Shown here in pieces: positions 20,546-28,824 of a stretch of 64,000 nt of DNA. Source of the DNA: Roseobacter sp. (GTDB lineage Bacteria; Pseudomonadota; Alphaproteobacteria; Rhodobacterales; Rhodobacteraceae); contig PCCY01000021.1 of assembly GCA_002731875.1 (NCBI GenBank), positions 584,048 to 648,047 on the forward strand, read 5' to 3'. Position numbers and translations under genes: made by a program. The notes below the pieces were generated by a model. The model made no database searches, was not told the DNA's origin, and was given only the letters and a program-made list of their open reading frames with translations. Position 1 is the stretch's first letter, and each line of letters begins with the position of its first letter.

Positions 20546-21043
20546 ATGAAGCGTAGAAATCTTATTTTGGGGGGAACGGCGCTCGTTGCACTTGGCGCTT
20601 GTAGCTCCAGTAAATTCAAACGGTATAACGGGCCGGAAGTCACTTACGTGGTGGTGAACAAGGGCGATCGCCGCGTGTTCCTGATGCACCGGGACAAAGT
20701 GTTAAAGTCGTATGACATGAAGCTGGGGTTTGCCCCGGTGGGACACAAGGTTTACGAAGGCGACGGACGCACCCCGGAAGGGCTGTATTGGATCGACCGG
20801 CGAAACCCGAACAGCAGCTATCACCTATCGCTGGGTATTTCATATCCAAATGAACGGGATCGTGCCGTCGCGGCCGAGTTAGGCAAAAGCCCCGGTGGGG
20901 ATATTTTTATCCATGGCCAAAAGACCCCCAAGGAAAAGAATGTTTCCGATTGGACGTGGGGTTGTATCGCCGTGTCAAACAAGGACATCGAAGAAATGTA
21001 TTCGATGGTAACGGATAATACTCCGATTGCTATAAATCCTTGA
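20546..21043 (+). CDS. L,D-transpeptidase family lipoprotein (YafK-like)
   Basis: 165 residues. A lipoprotein signal peptide ends in the lipobox LGAC with Cys19. The YkuD catalytic region has H123 in FIHGQK and the nucleophile C140 in WGCIAV. YafK-type enzymes cleave or form lipoprotein-peptidoglycan links in the periplasm. The canonical GCIRM is GCIAV here, seen also in YafK-like members. It begins an envelope group with the CAP lipoprotein and a second L,D-transpeptidase. Confidence 0.88.
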   Translation: MKRRNLILGGTALVALGACSSSKFKRYNGPEVTYVVVNKGDRRVFLMHRDKVLKSYDMKLGFAPVGHKVYEGDGRTPEGLYWIDRRNPNSSYHLSLGISYPNERDRAVAAELGKSPGGDIFIHGQKTPKEKNVSDWTWGCIAVSNKDIEEMYSMVTDNTPIAINP

Positions 21044-21083
21044 AAACCGCATGAATTTCAGAGATCGGCCAAATGACAACCGG

Positions 21084-21593
21084 TCATTTGGCCATAACAA
21101 GCGTCCACCAGATTTTACCGCTTTTTTCCTGATGCCAGGCGAAACCCATAAACAGAGCATCCGAGGCCAAGAGTATGCGCCGGGTTTCAGGCTGATCAAG
21201 CCACGCTGCAAGGGTTTCCAACTCGGTCTCGTATGTCTCAGAGATCACTTCGCCGATAAGCGCACCGGGATATCCAACACGCTGGATCCGATCTACAGGA
21301 GATGACCCGTCAGAACCAAAGTGCCATGGCCGGTTCTGGACGGACATGTCGAGCGAATGGGTCGCGGCGGCAGCGTTCAGCTTGGCGTCAAGCTGAACCG
21401 GCGACAGACCCGAGGCACCCCGAAGCGCGTTAACTGCATCAAGCATGCGGAATTGTATCTGACCGGTGTCGCTGGAGCTTATACGGTATGCTTTGGGCAA
21501 CGCCTTGCCATCGGATCCGATGGTTGACGGTGCCGGCGCACACGCAGACAGTGCTACAGCAAGCGTGACTAGGATAGAAAACAGACGTACCAT
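21084..21593 (-). CDS. CAP-domain lipoprotein
   Basis: 169 residues from ATG 21593, which has GGAG 8 bases upstream (the longer open frame to 21671 has no supporting ribosome site). Lipobox LSAC at C18 points to a membrane-anchored periplasmic or outer-membrane protein. The rest matches the CAP/SCP fold seen in bacterial secreted proteins: LDAVNALRGASGLSPVQLD near the start, HSLDM and a WHFGSDGSSPVDRIQRVGY stretch carrying the second CAP histidine. Function of bacterial CAP proteins is poorly known; calcium, lipid or cell-wall binding is proposed. Confidence 0.82.
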   Translation of the reverse strand: MVRLFSILVTLAVALSACAPAPSTIGSDGKALPKAYRISSSDTGQIQFRMLDAVNALRGASGLSPVQLDAKLNAAAATHSLDMSVQNRPWHFGSDGSSPVDRIQRVGYPGALIGEVISETYETELETLAAWLDQPETRRILLASDALFMGFAWHQEKSGKIWWTLVMAK

Positions 21594-21762
21594 GGCGCAG
21601 CTCCACGCAATTGATTTTCCGGTGCCATACATGGTGCAGCGTTGCAGATCAAACGCACATCGGCGTGACATCGCTTGTTAACGATGGTTTGAATTGAAAC
21701 TGCGACTTTCGAGCCATATAGGAGAGAAACTTCGGTTTTTTCCTTCCTCAGGAGACATTCCC

Positions 21763-22368
21763 ATGTCTGACACGAAATTTTCCCTTTCGTCGCGTCGCAC
21801 GTTTCTTGCCGGTAGTGCGGCAATGCTGGCGTCCCCCGCCTTGGCTCAAAGCAGCTTACAAAGTGAAGCAACAACCGAGTTGGAGAAGGATCTGACGGAG
21901 TCTGTGCGCCGCAATGTATCCAGCTTTCGCACGCTAGATTGGCAGCCGTATTTCTCGAACACCAATAAAGGCGCGATCTTGGTCGATATTGATAGCCGCG
22001 CGGTGCATTTCTGGTCCGAAGATCAGTCGATTTACAAGTTATACCCGTCAAGCGTGCCCCTTACCGAAGACCTGACACGCCGTGGCCGCACAAGTGTCAC
22101 GCAAAAGGTTGTCGGCCCAACATGGCGTCCGACACCGTCGATGTTGAAGCGCAATCCTGAATGGCCAGCGGTGATTGGTCCGGGTCCGGATAATCCTTTG
22201 GGAACGCACGCCCTATACTTAAGCTGGACATATTATCGAATCCACGGCACACATGACACGCGGAAGATTGGGCGCCGTTCATCGAATGGTTGTATCGGCC
22301 TTTACAATGAACATATCGCTGAACTTTTTGGCATGACTCAGGTCGGCACTCAAGTGTTGCTAATTTGA
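21763..22368 (+). CDS. Tat-exported L,D-transpeptidase (YkuD family)
   Basis: 201 residues. Twin-arginine signal SSRRTFLAGSAA with R11-R12, cleavage after ALA near 28. YkuD catalytic core: H161 in RIHGTH and C177 in SSNGCIGLYN. Such enzymes make 3-3 peptidoglycan crosslinks or anchor outer-membrane proteins; export through Tat and the ErfK/YbiS-like pattern suggest a periplasmic cell-wall role. AGGAG lies 8 bases before ATG 21763. An upstream in-frame ATG at 21694 is rejected because it would bury the signal peptide. Confidence 0.9.
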   Translation: MSDTKFSLSSRRTFLAGSAAMLASPALAQSSLQSEATTELEKDLTESVRRNVSSFRTLDWQPYFSNTNKGAILVDIDSRAVHFWSEDQSIYKLYPSSVPLTEDLTRRGRTSVTQKVVGPTWRPTPSMLKRNPEWPAVIGPGPDNPLGTHALYLSWTYYRIHGTHDTRKIGRRSSNGCIGLYNEHIAELFGMTQVGTQVLLI

Positions 22369-22508
22369 CGACATCTTGTTGATTATGATGTTGAAATGCT
22401 GAATCCGGGTTTGCAATTTCTCATTGATCCTGTTTAGAAAGTCTTACGAGGTAAGTCTTGGGCGCGTGCTATCACCAAGTGAGGTACGCCTTTTCTGGAG
22501 GTTATGTT

Positions 22509-22691
22509 ATGAAGAAACTCGTTCTAGCCGCTGCATTCACAGCAGCTGCGTCAAATGTTTTTGCTGGTTCGCTGGCAGAGCCAATTATCGAAGCACCTGT
22601 AATCGTTGAAGAAGCCACAAGCTCTTCCTCGGGCGTTCTGGTTCCACTGCTGCTTTTGGCATTGGTAGCAGCTGCTGTCGCTTCGAACTAA
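22509..22691 (+). CDS. Small exported membrane protein of unknown function
   Basis: 60 residues, too short for most gene callers' confidence but well supported: GGAGG 7 bases before ATG 22509 and a strong intrinsic terminator 22 bases after the stop. A signal peptide (MKKLVLAAAF..., cleavage after VFA near 19) is followed by an acidic Pro/Glu/Val stretch (about 22-37), a serine run and a C-terminal hydrophobic helix (about 42-58). From memory, similar roseobacterial proteins are sometimes labelled ferrochelatase; this one has no ferrochelatase feature and the true hemH lies about 1.1 kb downstream on the other strand. Function unknown. Confidence 0.8.
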   Translation: MKKLVLAAAFTAAASNVFAGSLAEPIIEAPVIVEEATSSSSGVLVPLLLLALVAAAVASN

Positions 22692-22713
22692 GTTAAGCGA
22701 CGTCTACAAAGAG

Positions 22714-22745
22714 AAAGACGGTGTTTTTAACACCGTCTTTTTTTT
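22714..22745 (+). terminator. Intrinsic (rho-independent) terminator
   Basis: A perfect 12-base stem (22714-22725 with 22729-22740) with a 3-base loop is followed by a T run to 22745. It ends the 60-residue gene transcript and, being A-rich on the other side, can also act for the convergent flavoprotein gene. Confidence 0.93.
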
Positions 22746-22803
22746 GCGAAATTCACATCGGCTAAACGCTAAGCTGGCGTCGTATTTACGAAGTGAATCC
22801 CTG

Positions 22804-23667
22804 TCAGGATAAATCGTTGTGAAGGGTGGTTGCCGCCATTGCGGCTTGCCCCATAGATCGGGAGACCTGATCAAGCCCGTCTGTAATATCCCCGACCGCA
22901 TAGACCCCGCCGATATTGGTTCTTTGCTTGGTATCGGTGATGATGCAGCCATTCTCGGCAAGCTGTACGCCTAGTGGGGCCACGATATCCGACCGGGCTG
23001 TCGAACCGAGCGCAACATAAAGGGTATCGAACTGTTCCGTTTTGCCATTCTTGAGTTTAACCAATACGTGCGTTTCGGATAACTCAAGCTCGGTCATCGG
23101 TGAATCAAGTGCGCTGATTCCCTCTTGTGCCTGCGCTACCGTCCCATCCGCGGGAACAAGGGTCACCGTCGGCGAATAGGTGCGAATGAATTGCGCTTCG
23201 GCTAATCCGTGCTGGCCGCTGCCCAAAACCGCGATGCGCTTGTCGCGTACCTCGTACGCGTCGCAGACAGGGCAATACCGCAGCAATCCACGGCTAAGAC
23301 CTTGATCATGGTCGGAGGCCAGCAAGGGGGGGCGATGGTTGAATACTCCGACGGCAAAGATCACACAGCGGGCCTGCTCCATCCCCTGGTCAGTGGTGAC
23401 ATAAAACACCCCGTCCACCTTTTCGACACGGCTTACTCTTTCATTCTTGATGGTTGCGCCGTAAATTTCGGCGTGAGAGCGCATTCGTTCCAGAAGATCC
23501 AGCCCAGAGATTCCATCGGGAAAGGGGGCCATGTTGTGGGTTTTCGGAATCATCCGTGCCCGACCTTCCTGTGCGTCAAAAACCGTGACAGATCTTAGGA
23601 ACCGTGCAAGATACAGCGCTGCGGTCAGCCCCGCAGGACCGCCCCCCACGACAATACAATCTTTCAT
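22804..23667 (-). CDS. Thioredoxin-reductase-like NAD(P)H/FAD oxidoreductase with CPVC centre
   Basis: 287 residues. FAD-binding VVGGGPAG at 6-13, a redox pair C132-P-V-C135 at the same place as CATC in E. coli thioredoxin reductase, an NAD(P)H site VLGSGQHGLAEA and the C-terminal FAD signature GGVYAVGDITDG. The NAD(P) motif GSGQHG and the CPVC dipeptide differ from true TrxB (GxGxxA/S, CATC), so the electron acceptor may not be thioredoxin. Start ATG 23667 has AAGGGA about 9 bases upstream; the longer frame to 23736 is not supported. Convergent with the 60-residue gene and upstream of it on the other strand. Confidence 0.85.
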   Translation of the reverse strand: MKDCIVVGGGPAGLTAALYLARFLRSVTVFDAQEGRARMIPKTHNMAPFPDGISGLDLLERMRSHAEIYGATIKNERVSRVEKVDGVFYVTTDQGMEQARCVIFAVGVFNHRPPLLASDHDQGLSRGLLRYCPVCDAYEVRDKRIAVLGSGQHGLAEAQFIRTYSPTVTLVPADGTVAQAQEGISALDSPMTELELSETHVLVKLKNGKTEQFDTLYVALGSTARSDIVAPLGVQLAENGCIITDTKQRTNIGGVYAVGDITDGLDQVSRSMGQAAMAATTLHNDLS

Positions 23668-23767
23668 GTTAGGTTTCCCTTTTGGAAATGTAAGATGCGC
23701 ACGAATATAGGACGGCCCGTAAGACTGAACAGTCACGGCAGAAAAGTTTATTGAACTGCGCAGTCGA

Positions 23768-24832
23768 TTATCTATGGGCGGCCGACGGGCTGATCCAACC
23801 GTGCAGGTTTTCCTCGATCACGTTTGACAATGCCTTGATATGCAGATCGTCATCGTTCAAGCAGGGGATATAGTGAAAGTCTTTGCCCCCCGCGTGCTCA
23901 AAGCTTTCCCTGATTTCCTCATTGATCTCTTCCAGGGTTTCGATGCAATCCGCCGAAAAAGCAGGCGCGCAGACAGCTATTTTCGTGTTGCCTGCCTTCG
24001 CCTGCCGCGCGACTTCTTCAACCGTATAGGGTTTCAGCCATTCTTCCGGCCCGAACTTTGATTGAAAGCTTGTCATGATTTCGCTGTCGTCCCACCCAAG
24101 TCTTTCCTTGAGCAGCCGGGTCGTTTTCTGACACTGGCAGTGATAGGGGTCGCCCTCTTTCAGATACCGTTCGGGTACCCCGTGATATGAACAAAGAAGC
24201 TTGTCAGGTCTGACATCCATCTTGGCGTATGCATTTTCGATAGAGGTGGCGAGCGCATCTATATAGTCGGGGCGATCGAAATAGGGTTCGACGGTACGGG
24301 CTGCGGGTTGCCATTTTTCTTTGCCAAGAGCGGCGAAAAAGGCGTCATTCGCTGTGGCAGAAGTGGCACCGGCATATTGCGGGTAAAGCGGAAAGAACAA
24401 GATCTTTTGGCACCCGGCAGCTGTCATTTCCGCGACCTTGGATCGGGTCGACGGATTCCCGTAACGCATGCAGAAATCAACCATAACCGTGTCGCCGTAA
24501 CGCTCTTCCAGAACGGCGTTTATCTTGGCGGTCTGCGCTTTGGTGATGGTCATCAGCGGGCTTTCCCCCGCGTCTTCATTCCAGATCGATTTATAGGCGG
24601 CACCACTGGTAAAGGGCCGCTTCGTCAAGATCACCAGTTGCAATAGAGGTTGCCAAAGCCAGGGACTGTAATCGATGACCCGCCGGTCCGAGAGGAATTC
24701 ACCCAGATATCTGCGCATAGACCAATAATCATAGTTATCCGGCGTGCCCAGGTTAGCCAGCAAAACCCCCACCTTTGGCGTAGGCAGGGCCGGGTGGTCA
24801 GTTTGGGTATGGGCTGGGCGCGTTAGCGACAT
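23768..24832 (-). CDS. hemH: Ferrochelatase
   Basis: Inserts ferrous iron into protoporphyrin IX, the last step of protoheme synthesis, at the inner face of the membrane. 354 residues. Conserved landmarks: LLANLGTPD near 24, the catalytic H217 in CSYHGVPERY and E298 in SADCIETLEE. AAGGA stands 8 bases before ATG 24832. The next gene upstream on the same strand is a SAM methyltransferase 53 bases away; no other heme gene is adjacent. Confidence 0.96.
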   Translation of the reverse strand: MSLTRPAHTQTDHPALPTPKVGVLLANLGTPDNYDYWSMRRYLGEFLSDRRVIDYSPWLWQPLLQLVILTKRPFTSGAAYKSIWNEDAGESPLMTITKAQTAKINAVLEERYGDTVMVDFCMRYGNPSTRSKVAEMTAAGCQKILFFPLYPQYAGATSATANDAFFAALGKEKWQPAARTVEPYFDRPDYIDALATSIENAYAKMDVRPDKLLCSYHGVPERYLKEGDPYHCQCQKTTRLLKERLGWDDSEIMTSFQSKFGPEEWLKPYTVEEVARQAKAGNTKIAVCAPAFSADCIETLEEINEEIRESFEHAGGKDFHYIPCLNDDDLHIKALSNVIEENLHGWISPSAAHR

Positions 24833-24885
24833 CTGGCATTCCTTATTGCGTAGGTATTGGTCAGATAACCAGTTTAGCTGGCAGG

Positions 24886-25704
24886 TCAATCGGACAAGGG
24901 GGTTTCAGCGGTATTCAGGGCATCCGCCAGCCGGTGTTGCGCCGAACCGGGGCGCAAAGCCTTGGGTTGGCTGTCATCAGGGGCCCAGCCCATCAAAAAG
25001 ACAAGTTCAAACGTGGCAACTATTCGACCATCAGCGGTTGCGTAATGATCCTGGTAAAGTTTCCCAGCCGCATCAAATACTGCGCGGGCGGTTGGGCGGC
25101 GCAGCCTGGCCGCCAATGCGTTGGCTTCGCCCATGGCGCGCAAGTCCCGCATCAGATGCCACATATCGGTATACTCAATCCGAAGCGTGGTTGTGTCCGC
25201 CACCGGCAAGGCAAACCCTGCGCGCTGTAAAAGCCCCCCGATTTCGCGCAATTCCGCCATCGGCGCGACGCGGGGCGACAAGCCTCCGGTAACCGCTACC
25301 TCGGCCTGACCAAGGCAAGCGCGAAGTTCATGCAGTGTCTGGCCACCATAGCTAACGGACAGAAAAAGTCCGTCGGGTACCAATGCCCGCCGCGCCTGGA
25401 TCATTTGGCCAACCGGGTCATTGGCCCAATGGAGGCCAAGTGCGTGTATTACCAGATCATGCGCGGCCTGATGCAGTGCAAGAGTATCGGCGTCGGGCAC
25501 CATCTGCGCATCGGGGCGCAATGCGTTCCACACTTGGGGAAACCCGGTGACGATCGCAGCCGATTTAAAGCTTCTGTTAATTATATGCAGTCGATCATCA
25601 ATATCTTCGAGCGCGGCGCGGTGCAGAAACAGCGCATCATCGCTGGTTCGCCGACGATTACTGGCCAGGGCTTGGATGTCAGTCAGGGCATTTTGCATAT
25701 TCAT
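24886..25704 (-). CDS. SAM-dependent methyltransferase-fold protein (BioC/NDUFAF5-like)
   Basis: 272 residues. The central ADTLALHQAAHDLVIHALGL and WANDPVGQMIQARRALVPDG pattern matches the class of proteins related to mitochondrial NDUFAF5 and to BioC. The usual SAM glycine motif near residue 50 is degenerate here (IVTGFPQVW), as is common in this subgroup, so catalytic activity is not assured. A complex I assembly or hydroxylation role known for NDUFAF5 cannot be transferred safely. Start ATG 25704 lacks a Shine-Dalgarno but stands only a few bases after a near-consensus promoter. Confidence 0.75.
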   Translation of the reverse strand: MNMQNALTDIQALASNRRRTSDDALFLHRAALEDIDDRLHIINRSFKSAAIVTGFPQVWNALRPDAQMVPDADTLALHQAAHDLVIHALGLHWANDPVGQMIQARRALVPDGLFLSVSYGGQTLHELRACLGQAEVAVTGGLSPRVAPMAELREIGGLLQRAGFALPVADTTTLRIEYTDMWHLMRDLRAMGEANALAARLRRPTARAVFDAAGKLYQDHYATADGRIVATFELVFLMGWAPDDSQPKALRPGSAQHRLADALNTAETPLSD

Positions 25705-25712
25705 ACGAGGAA

Positions 25713-25741
25713 TTATAAGCCCATGCTGGCCCAGTTACAAA
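25713..25741 (-). promoter_or_regulatory. Promoter for the methyltransferase gene, predicting a leaderless mRNA
   Basis: On the minus strand TTGTAA is followed, after exactly 17 bases, by a consensus TATAAT ending at 25713. The expected transcription start (about 25704-25707) falls on the annotated ATG at 25704, and no ribosome site is present. The element overlaps the start of the divergent comF gene. Confidence 0.65.
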
Positions 25742-26451
25742 CCGCTGTCGGACTACTTTATCCACCGTCCTGCATGGGGTGCGCGCAATCTATCGCATCC
25801 CACGGGGGCCTTTGCGGAGCATGCTGGCGCGACACTCCTTTCATCGCAGGTCTTGTGTGTGACGGTTGCGGTGTTCCGCTGCCCGGCGGTACGCCGGACG
25901 AAGTTGCGCATTGCGATACATGCCTGATCAACCCGCCGTCCTGGGTGCAGGGTCGTTCCGCCCTGGTTTACCGCGACATGGGGCGAAAACTGGTGTTGGC
26001 GCTCAAACATGGGGACCGTCAGGATATCGCGAAACCCGCGGCCCACTGGATGGCGCGAAGCGTGGCCAATATCTTGCCGGCCAACACGTTGATTGCGCCC
26101 ATTCCCTTGCACTGGCGTCGCATGATGAAACGACGGTTCAACCAGTCGGCATTGTTGGCCAGAGCGTTGTCGCAAGAAACCGGCCATCAATGCTGCCTTG
26201 ATCTGTTGAAGCGCATTCGCCACACCCGTCCGCTGGAAGGGAAGAGCCGTACCGAAAGATATTCTGTATTGCACGGGGCGATCAGGGTATCGACCGGCGC
26301 GCGTGCGACGATCAAGGGACGACCGATACTTCTGGTTGATGACGTTATGACATCCGGGGCGACGTTATCTTGTGCGACGCGGGCGTGTATTGACGCTGGT
26401 GCAGGTCCGATACGTGTCGTTACACTGGCAAGAGTGGCGAAAGAGACCTAA
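25723..26451 (+). CDS. ComF family protein (phosphoribosyltransferase-fold)
   Basis: 242 residues. The N-terminal zinc-binding part has CxxC pairs in SCMGC, LCGAC, VCDGC and HCDTC; the C-terminal phosphoribosyltransferase-like domain carries the PRPP loop ILLVDDVMTSGAT. ComF proteins support DNA uptake in transformable bacteria, but in this lineage the gene is ubiquitous and its role is not settled. ATG 25723 is preceded by GAGGA at 11 bases; an open frame to 25330 upstream is antisense to the methyltransferase and has no matching protein features. First gene of a comF-grxC-nit-marR run. Confidence 0.88.
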   Translation: MLAQLQTAVGLLYPPSCMGCAQSIASHGGLCGACWRDTPFIAGLVCDGCGVPLPGGTPDEVAHCDTCLINPPSWVQGRSALVYRDMGRKLVLALKHGDRQDIAKPAAHWMARSVANILPANTLIAPIPLHWRRMMKRRFNQSALLARALSQETGHQCCLDLLKRIRHTRPLEGKSRTERYSVLHGAIRVSTGARATIKGRPILLVDDVMTSGATLSCATRACIDAGAGPIRVVTLARVAKET

Positions 26452-26491
26452 GTCTTTGTTCAAGCGATTTACTGGAAAGGAAATTAGCAAA

Positions 26492-26752
26492 ATGAAACCC
26501 GTTGAGATTTATACCTCGCCACTCTGTGGTTACTGCCACGCCGCCAAGCGTCTATTGAATGAGAAAAACGTCAATTTTTCCGAGATTGACGTCTTGTCTC
26601 AGCCTGAACGCAAGGCCGAGATGATATCGCGCGCGAACGGACGTCGCACGGTACCACAAATCTTTGTCGGGGATACGCATGTCGGGGGGTTTGATGACCT
26701 GAACGCACTGGAACGTGCCGGCAAGCTGGACGCGTTATTGGCCGCCGAATGA
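26492..26752 (+). CDS. grxC: Glutaredoxin 3
   Basis: 86 residues, the usual glutaredoxin length. Active site C12-G-Y-C15 (SPLCGYCHAA), the TVPQIF cis-proline loop and the C-terminal VGGFDDL glutathione-binding segment are all present. It reduces mixed disulfides with glutathione in the cytoplasm. AAAGGA lies about 10 bases before ATG 26492. Its stop overlaps the next start (ATGA), coupling it to the nitrilase-superfamily gene, a pairing that suggests glutathione-related metabolism. Confidence 0.95.
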   Translation: MKPVEIYTSPLCGYCHAAKRLLNEKNVNFSEIDVLSQPERKAEMISRANGRRTVPQIFVGDTHVGGFDDLNALERAGKLDALLAAE

Positions 26753-27582
26753 AAGCCGCGCTTGTTCAGTTGAATGTCTCCGATGCTCCGGCGCGCAATC
26801 TGTCGGGCACTGTTGATATGGTGAATGATGCCGCGTCCGGGGGGGCAGAGTTTATCCTTACCCCCGAGGTTACCAACTGCGTTTCGACGAACCGGGACCA
26901 TCAGCGGGACGTGCTGGCGCATGAAGATCATGACATGACTCTTGCGGCGCTGCGCGACGTCGCGCGGGAAAAGGGTGTTTGGCTTTTGATCGGGTCACTT
27001 GGCCTCAAGACTGACGATGCCGACGGACGGTTTGCCAACCGGTCATTCCTGATCGGTGCGGACGGGGAAAGTGTGGCACGTTACGACAAGATCCACATGT
27101 TCGACGTCGACATCGATGCAACAGAAAGTTATCGGGAATCACAAGGGTACCGCCCCGGCGAACAAGCGGTCGTTGCCGAGACACCGTTTGGTAAAATCGG
27201 GATGAGTATTTGTTATGATCTGAGGTTCCCGAAGCTGTATCAATCGCTAGCGGACGCAGGCGCTGATATTATTACCGTGCCCGCCGCGTTTTCGCCTGTC
27301 ACGGGTGCCGCGCACTGGCATACGTTGCTAAGGGCGCGCGCTATTGAGACCGGGTGTTTTGTTCTCGCGCCGGCGCAGACTGGCGAACATGCCAGCAACA
27401 ACCACAAGACGCGGAAAACCTATGGACACTCCCTGGTTGTGGCCCCGTGGGGCGAGGTGATCTTGGATGCTGGCGAAGAACCCGGCGTTTATCCGTTCGA
27501 GATGGATATGAGCCGCATCGCTGACGCTCGAAGGCGCGTACCGAGCCTTGCCAATCGTCGTGCGTTCAGGGCACCGTCGTAA
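26749..27582 (+). CDS. Nitrilase-superfamily carbon-nitrogen hydrolase (Nit1-like)
   Basis: 277 residues with the full catalytic set E40 (LTPEVTN), K114 (RYDKIHMFDVD) and C155 (SICYDLRF). The KIHMFDVD and CYDLRFPKLY segments are typical of the Nit subgroup, whose mammalian member Nit1 removes the amide of deaminated glutathione. Adjacency to glutaredoxin supports that reaction here, but this is inference. ATG 26749 overlaps the grxC stop. Confidence 0.9.
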   Translation: MKAALVQLNVSDAPARNLSGTVDMVNDAASGGAEFILTPEVTNCVSTNRDHQRDVLAHEDHDMTLAALRDVAREKGVWLLIGSLGLKTDDADGRFANRSFLIGADGESVARYDKIHMFDVDIDATESYRESQGYRPGEQAVVAETPFGKIGMSICYDLRFPKLYQSLADAGADIITVPAAFSPVTGAAHWHTLLRARAIETGCFVLAPAQTGEHASNNHKTRKTYGHSLVVAPWGEVILDAGEEPGVYPFEMDMSRIADARRRVPSLANRRAFRAPS

Positions 27583-27589
27583 ATGCCAT

Positions 27590-28027
27590 ATGACTGAAAA
27601 TCGAAACTCTCTTGCGATTACTTTGATCAGCGAATTGCTTTCAGCGGATCAACGAATGCGTAACCGTCTGACACGGGTGCTTCCGAAAGGCATGGAAATT
27701 TCGCATTTTTCGGTGCTTAATAACCTAGCGTGGCATGACGGTGAAAAGACACCTGCACAACTGGCCGAAACCTTCAACGTCACACGCGGGGCAATGACCA
27801 ATACGTTGAACAAGCTGGTATGGGCAGGGTATGTTCATATCCGGCCCGATTGGGATGATGCGCGTCGCAAGATGGTGGCCATCAGCCCCGCGGGTCGTAA
27901 TGCCCGCGACGACGCCATTCGCGCGATTACTCCGTTAATCAGCAATGTCGCAGATGAACTGGGTGAAGAACAGGTCCGTGCGACACTGGAAACCTTGCGC
28001 GCATTACGCCGTCACGCCGAGGATTAG
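27590..28027 (+). CDS. MarR-family transcriptional regulator
   Basis: 145 residues with the MarR winged helix: LAETFNVTRGAMTNTLNKLVWAGYV is split here as the recognition helix (TRGAMTNTLNKL, about 63-74) and the DDARRKMVAIS wing (about 87-97). Flanking alpha-helices would form the dimer. Ligand unknown. It starts 7 bases after the nitrilase gene with no strong ribosome site, so it is probably translated by coupling and may regulate its own operon. Convergent with ubiG, 2 bases apart. Confidence 0.88.
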   Translation: MTENRNSLAITLISELLSADQRMRNRLTRVLPKGMEISHFSVLNNLAWHDGEKTPAQLAETFNVTRGAMTNTLNKLVWAGYVHIRPDWDDARRKMVAISPAGRNARDDAIRAITPLISNVADELGEEQVRATLETLRALRRHAED

Positions 28028-28029
28028 TA

Positions 28030-28776
28030 TTATTCGGGTTTGAGGCTGGCGGTAACGTAGTTCACGCTCAAGTCGCGGTCCGACAGGCTCCAGGACCAGG
28101 TAATCGGGTTGAATACGAACCCCTTGCGGTCAACAGCCGTGAGGCCGGCGTCATGAAGCAGGGCGAACAATTCGTCGGGGGTAATGAATTTCGACCAGTC
28201 ATGCGTACCCTTTGGCAACCAACGCATCACATGTTCCGCACCGATAATCGCCATCATGAACGATTTTGGGTTTCGGTTCAGCGTCGAACAGATATGCAGC
28301 CCTCCGGGTTTGAGCAGGGTTCGGCAGGCGATAAGATAGTTGATAGGTGACGCCACATGCTCCACCACCTCCATATTCAACACCACGTCGAACTGTTCGC
28401 CCGCTTCGGCCATGGCCTCTGCGGTGGTGTGACGGTAATCTATTATTAGCCCGGATTGTTCAGCGTGGACCCGAGCGACCGGGATATTGCCTGCCGCCGC
28501 ATCCGCGCCAACGACTTCAGCGCCCAACCGAGCCATGGGTTCGGACAGCAAGCCGCCGCCGCAGCCGATATCCAGAATACGCAATCCCTGAAACGGATGT
28601 GAGGACTTCAGATCGCGGTCGAATTCGCCGGCAATTTGGCTGGTGATATAATCCAGACGGCAGGGATTAAGCATATGCAACGGCTTGAACTTGCCGTTCT
28701 CATCCCACCATTCGGCGGCCATGGCCTGAAACTTTTCAATCTCGGCCGGGTCAACGGTGCTTTGTGGCGCTTGCAT
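28030..28776 (-). CDS. ubiG: Ubiquinone biosynthesis O-methyltransferase
   Basis: Carries out both O-methylations of ubiquinone synthesis at the membrane. 248 residues with SAM motif [20 protein letters not shown], the family start [20 protein letters not shown] and the later VEHVASP and LNRNPKSF segments that mark UbiG. ATG 28776 has GAGAGA upstream; the open frame to 28809 is not needed. Divergent from pip. Confidence 0.95.
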   Translation of the reverse strand: MQAPQSTVDPAEIEKFQAMAAEWWDENGKFKPLHMLNPCRLDYITSQIAGEFDRDLKSSHPFQGLRILDIGCGGGLLSEPMARLGAEVVGADAAAGNIPVARVHAEQSGLIIDYRHTTAEAMAEAGEQFDVVLNMEVVEHVASPINYLIACRTLLKPGGLHICSTLNRNPKSFMMAIIGAEHVMRWLPKGTHDWSKFITPDELFALLHDAGLTAVDRKGFVFNPITWSWSLSDRDLSVNYVTASLKPE

Positions 28777-28824
28777 TTTGATCTCTCTGTGCTCTTTTGG
28801 ACTCAACAACTATATAGGGCTGTA

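Noticed and set aside
25330-25722. Upstream extension of comF
   Set aside because: It is antisense to the methyltransferase gene and shows none of the ComF zinc-finger pattern, which starts at 25723.
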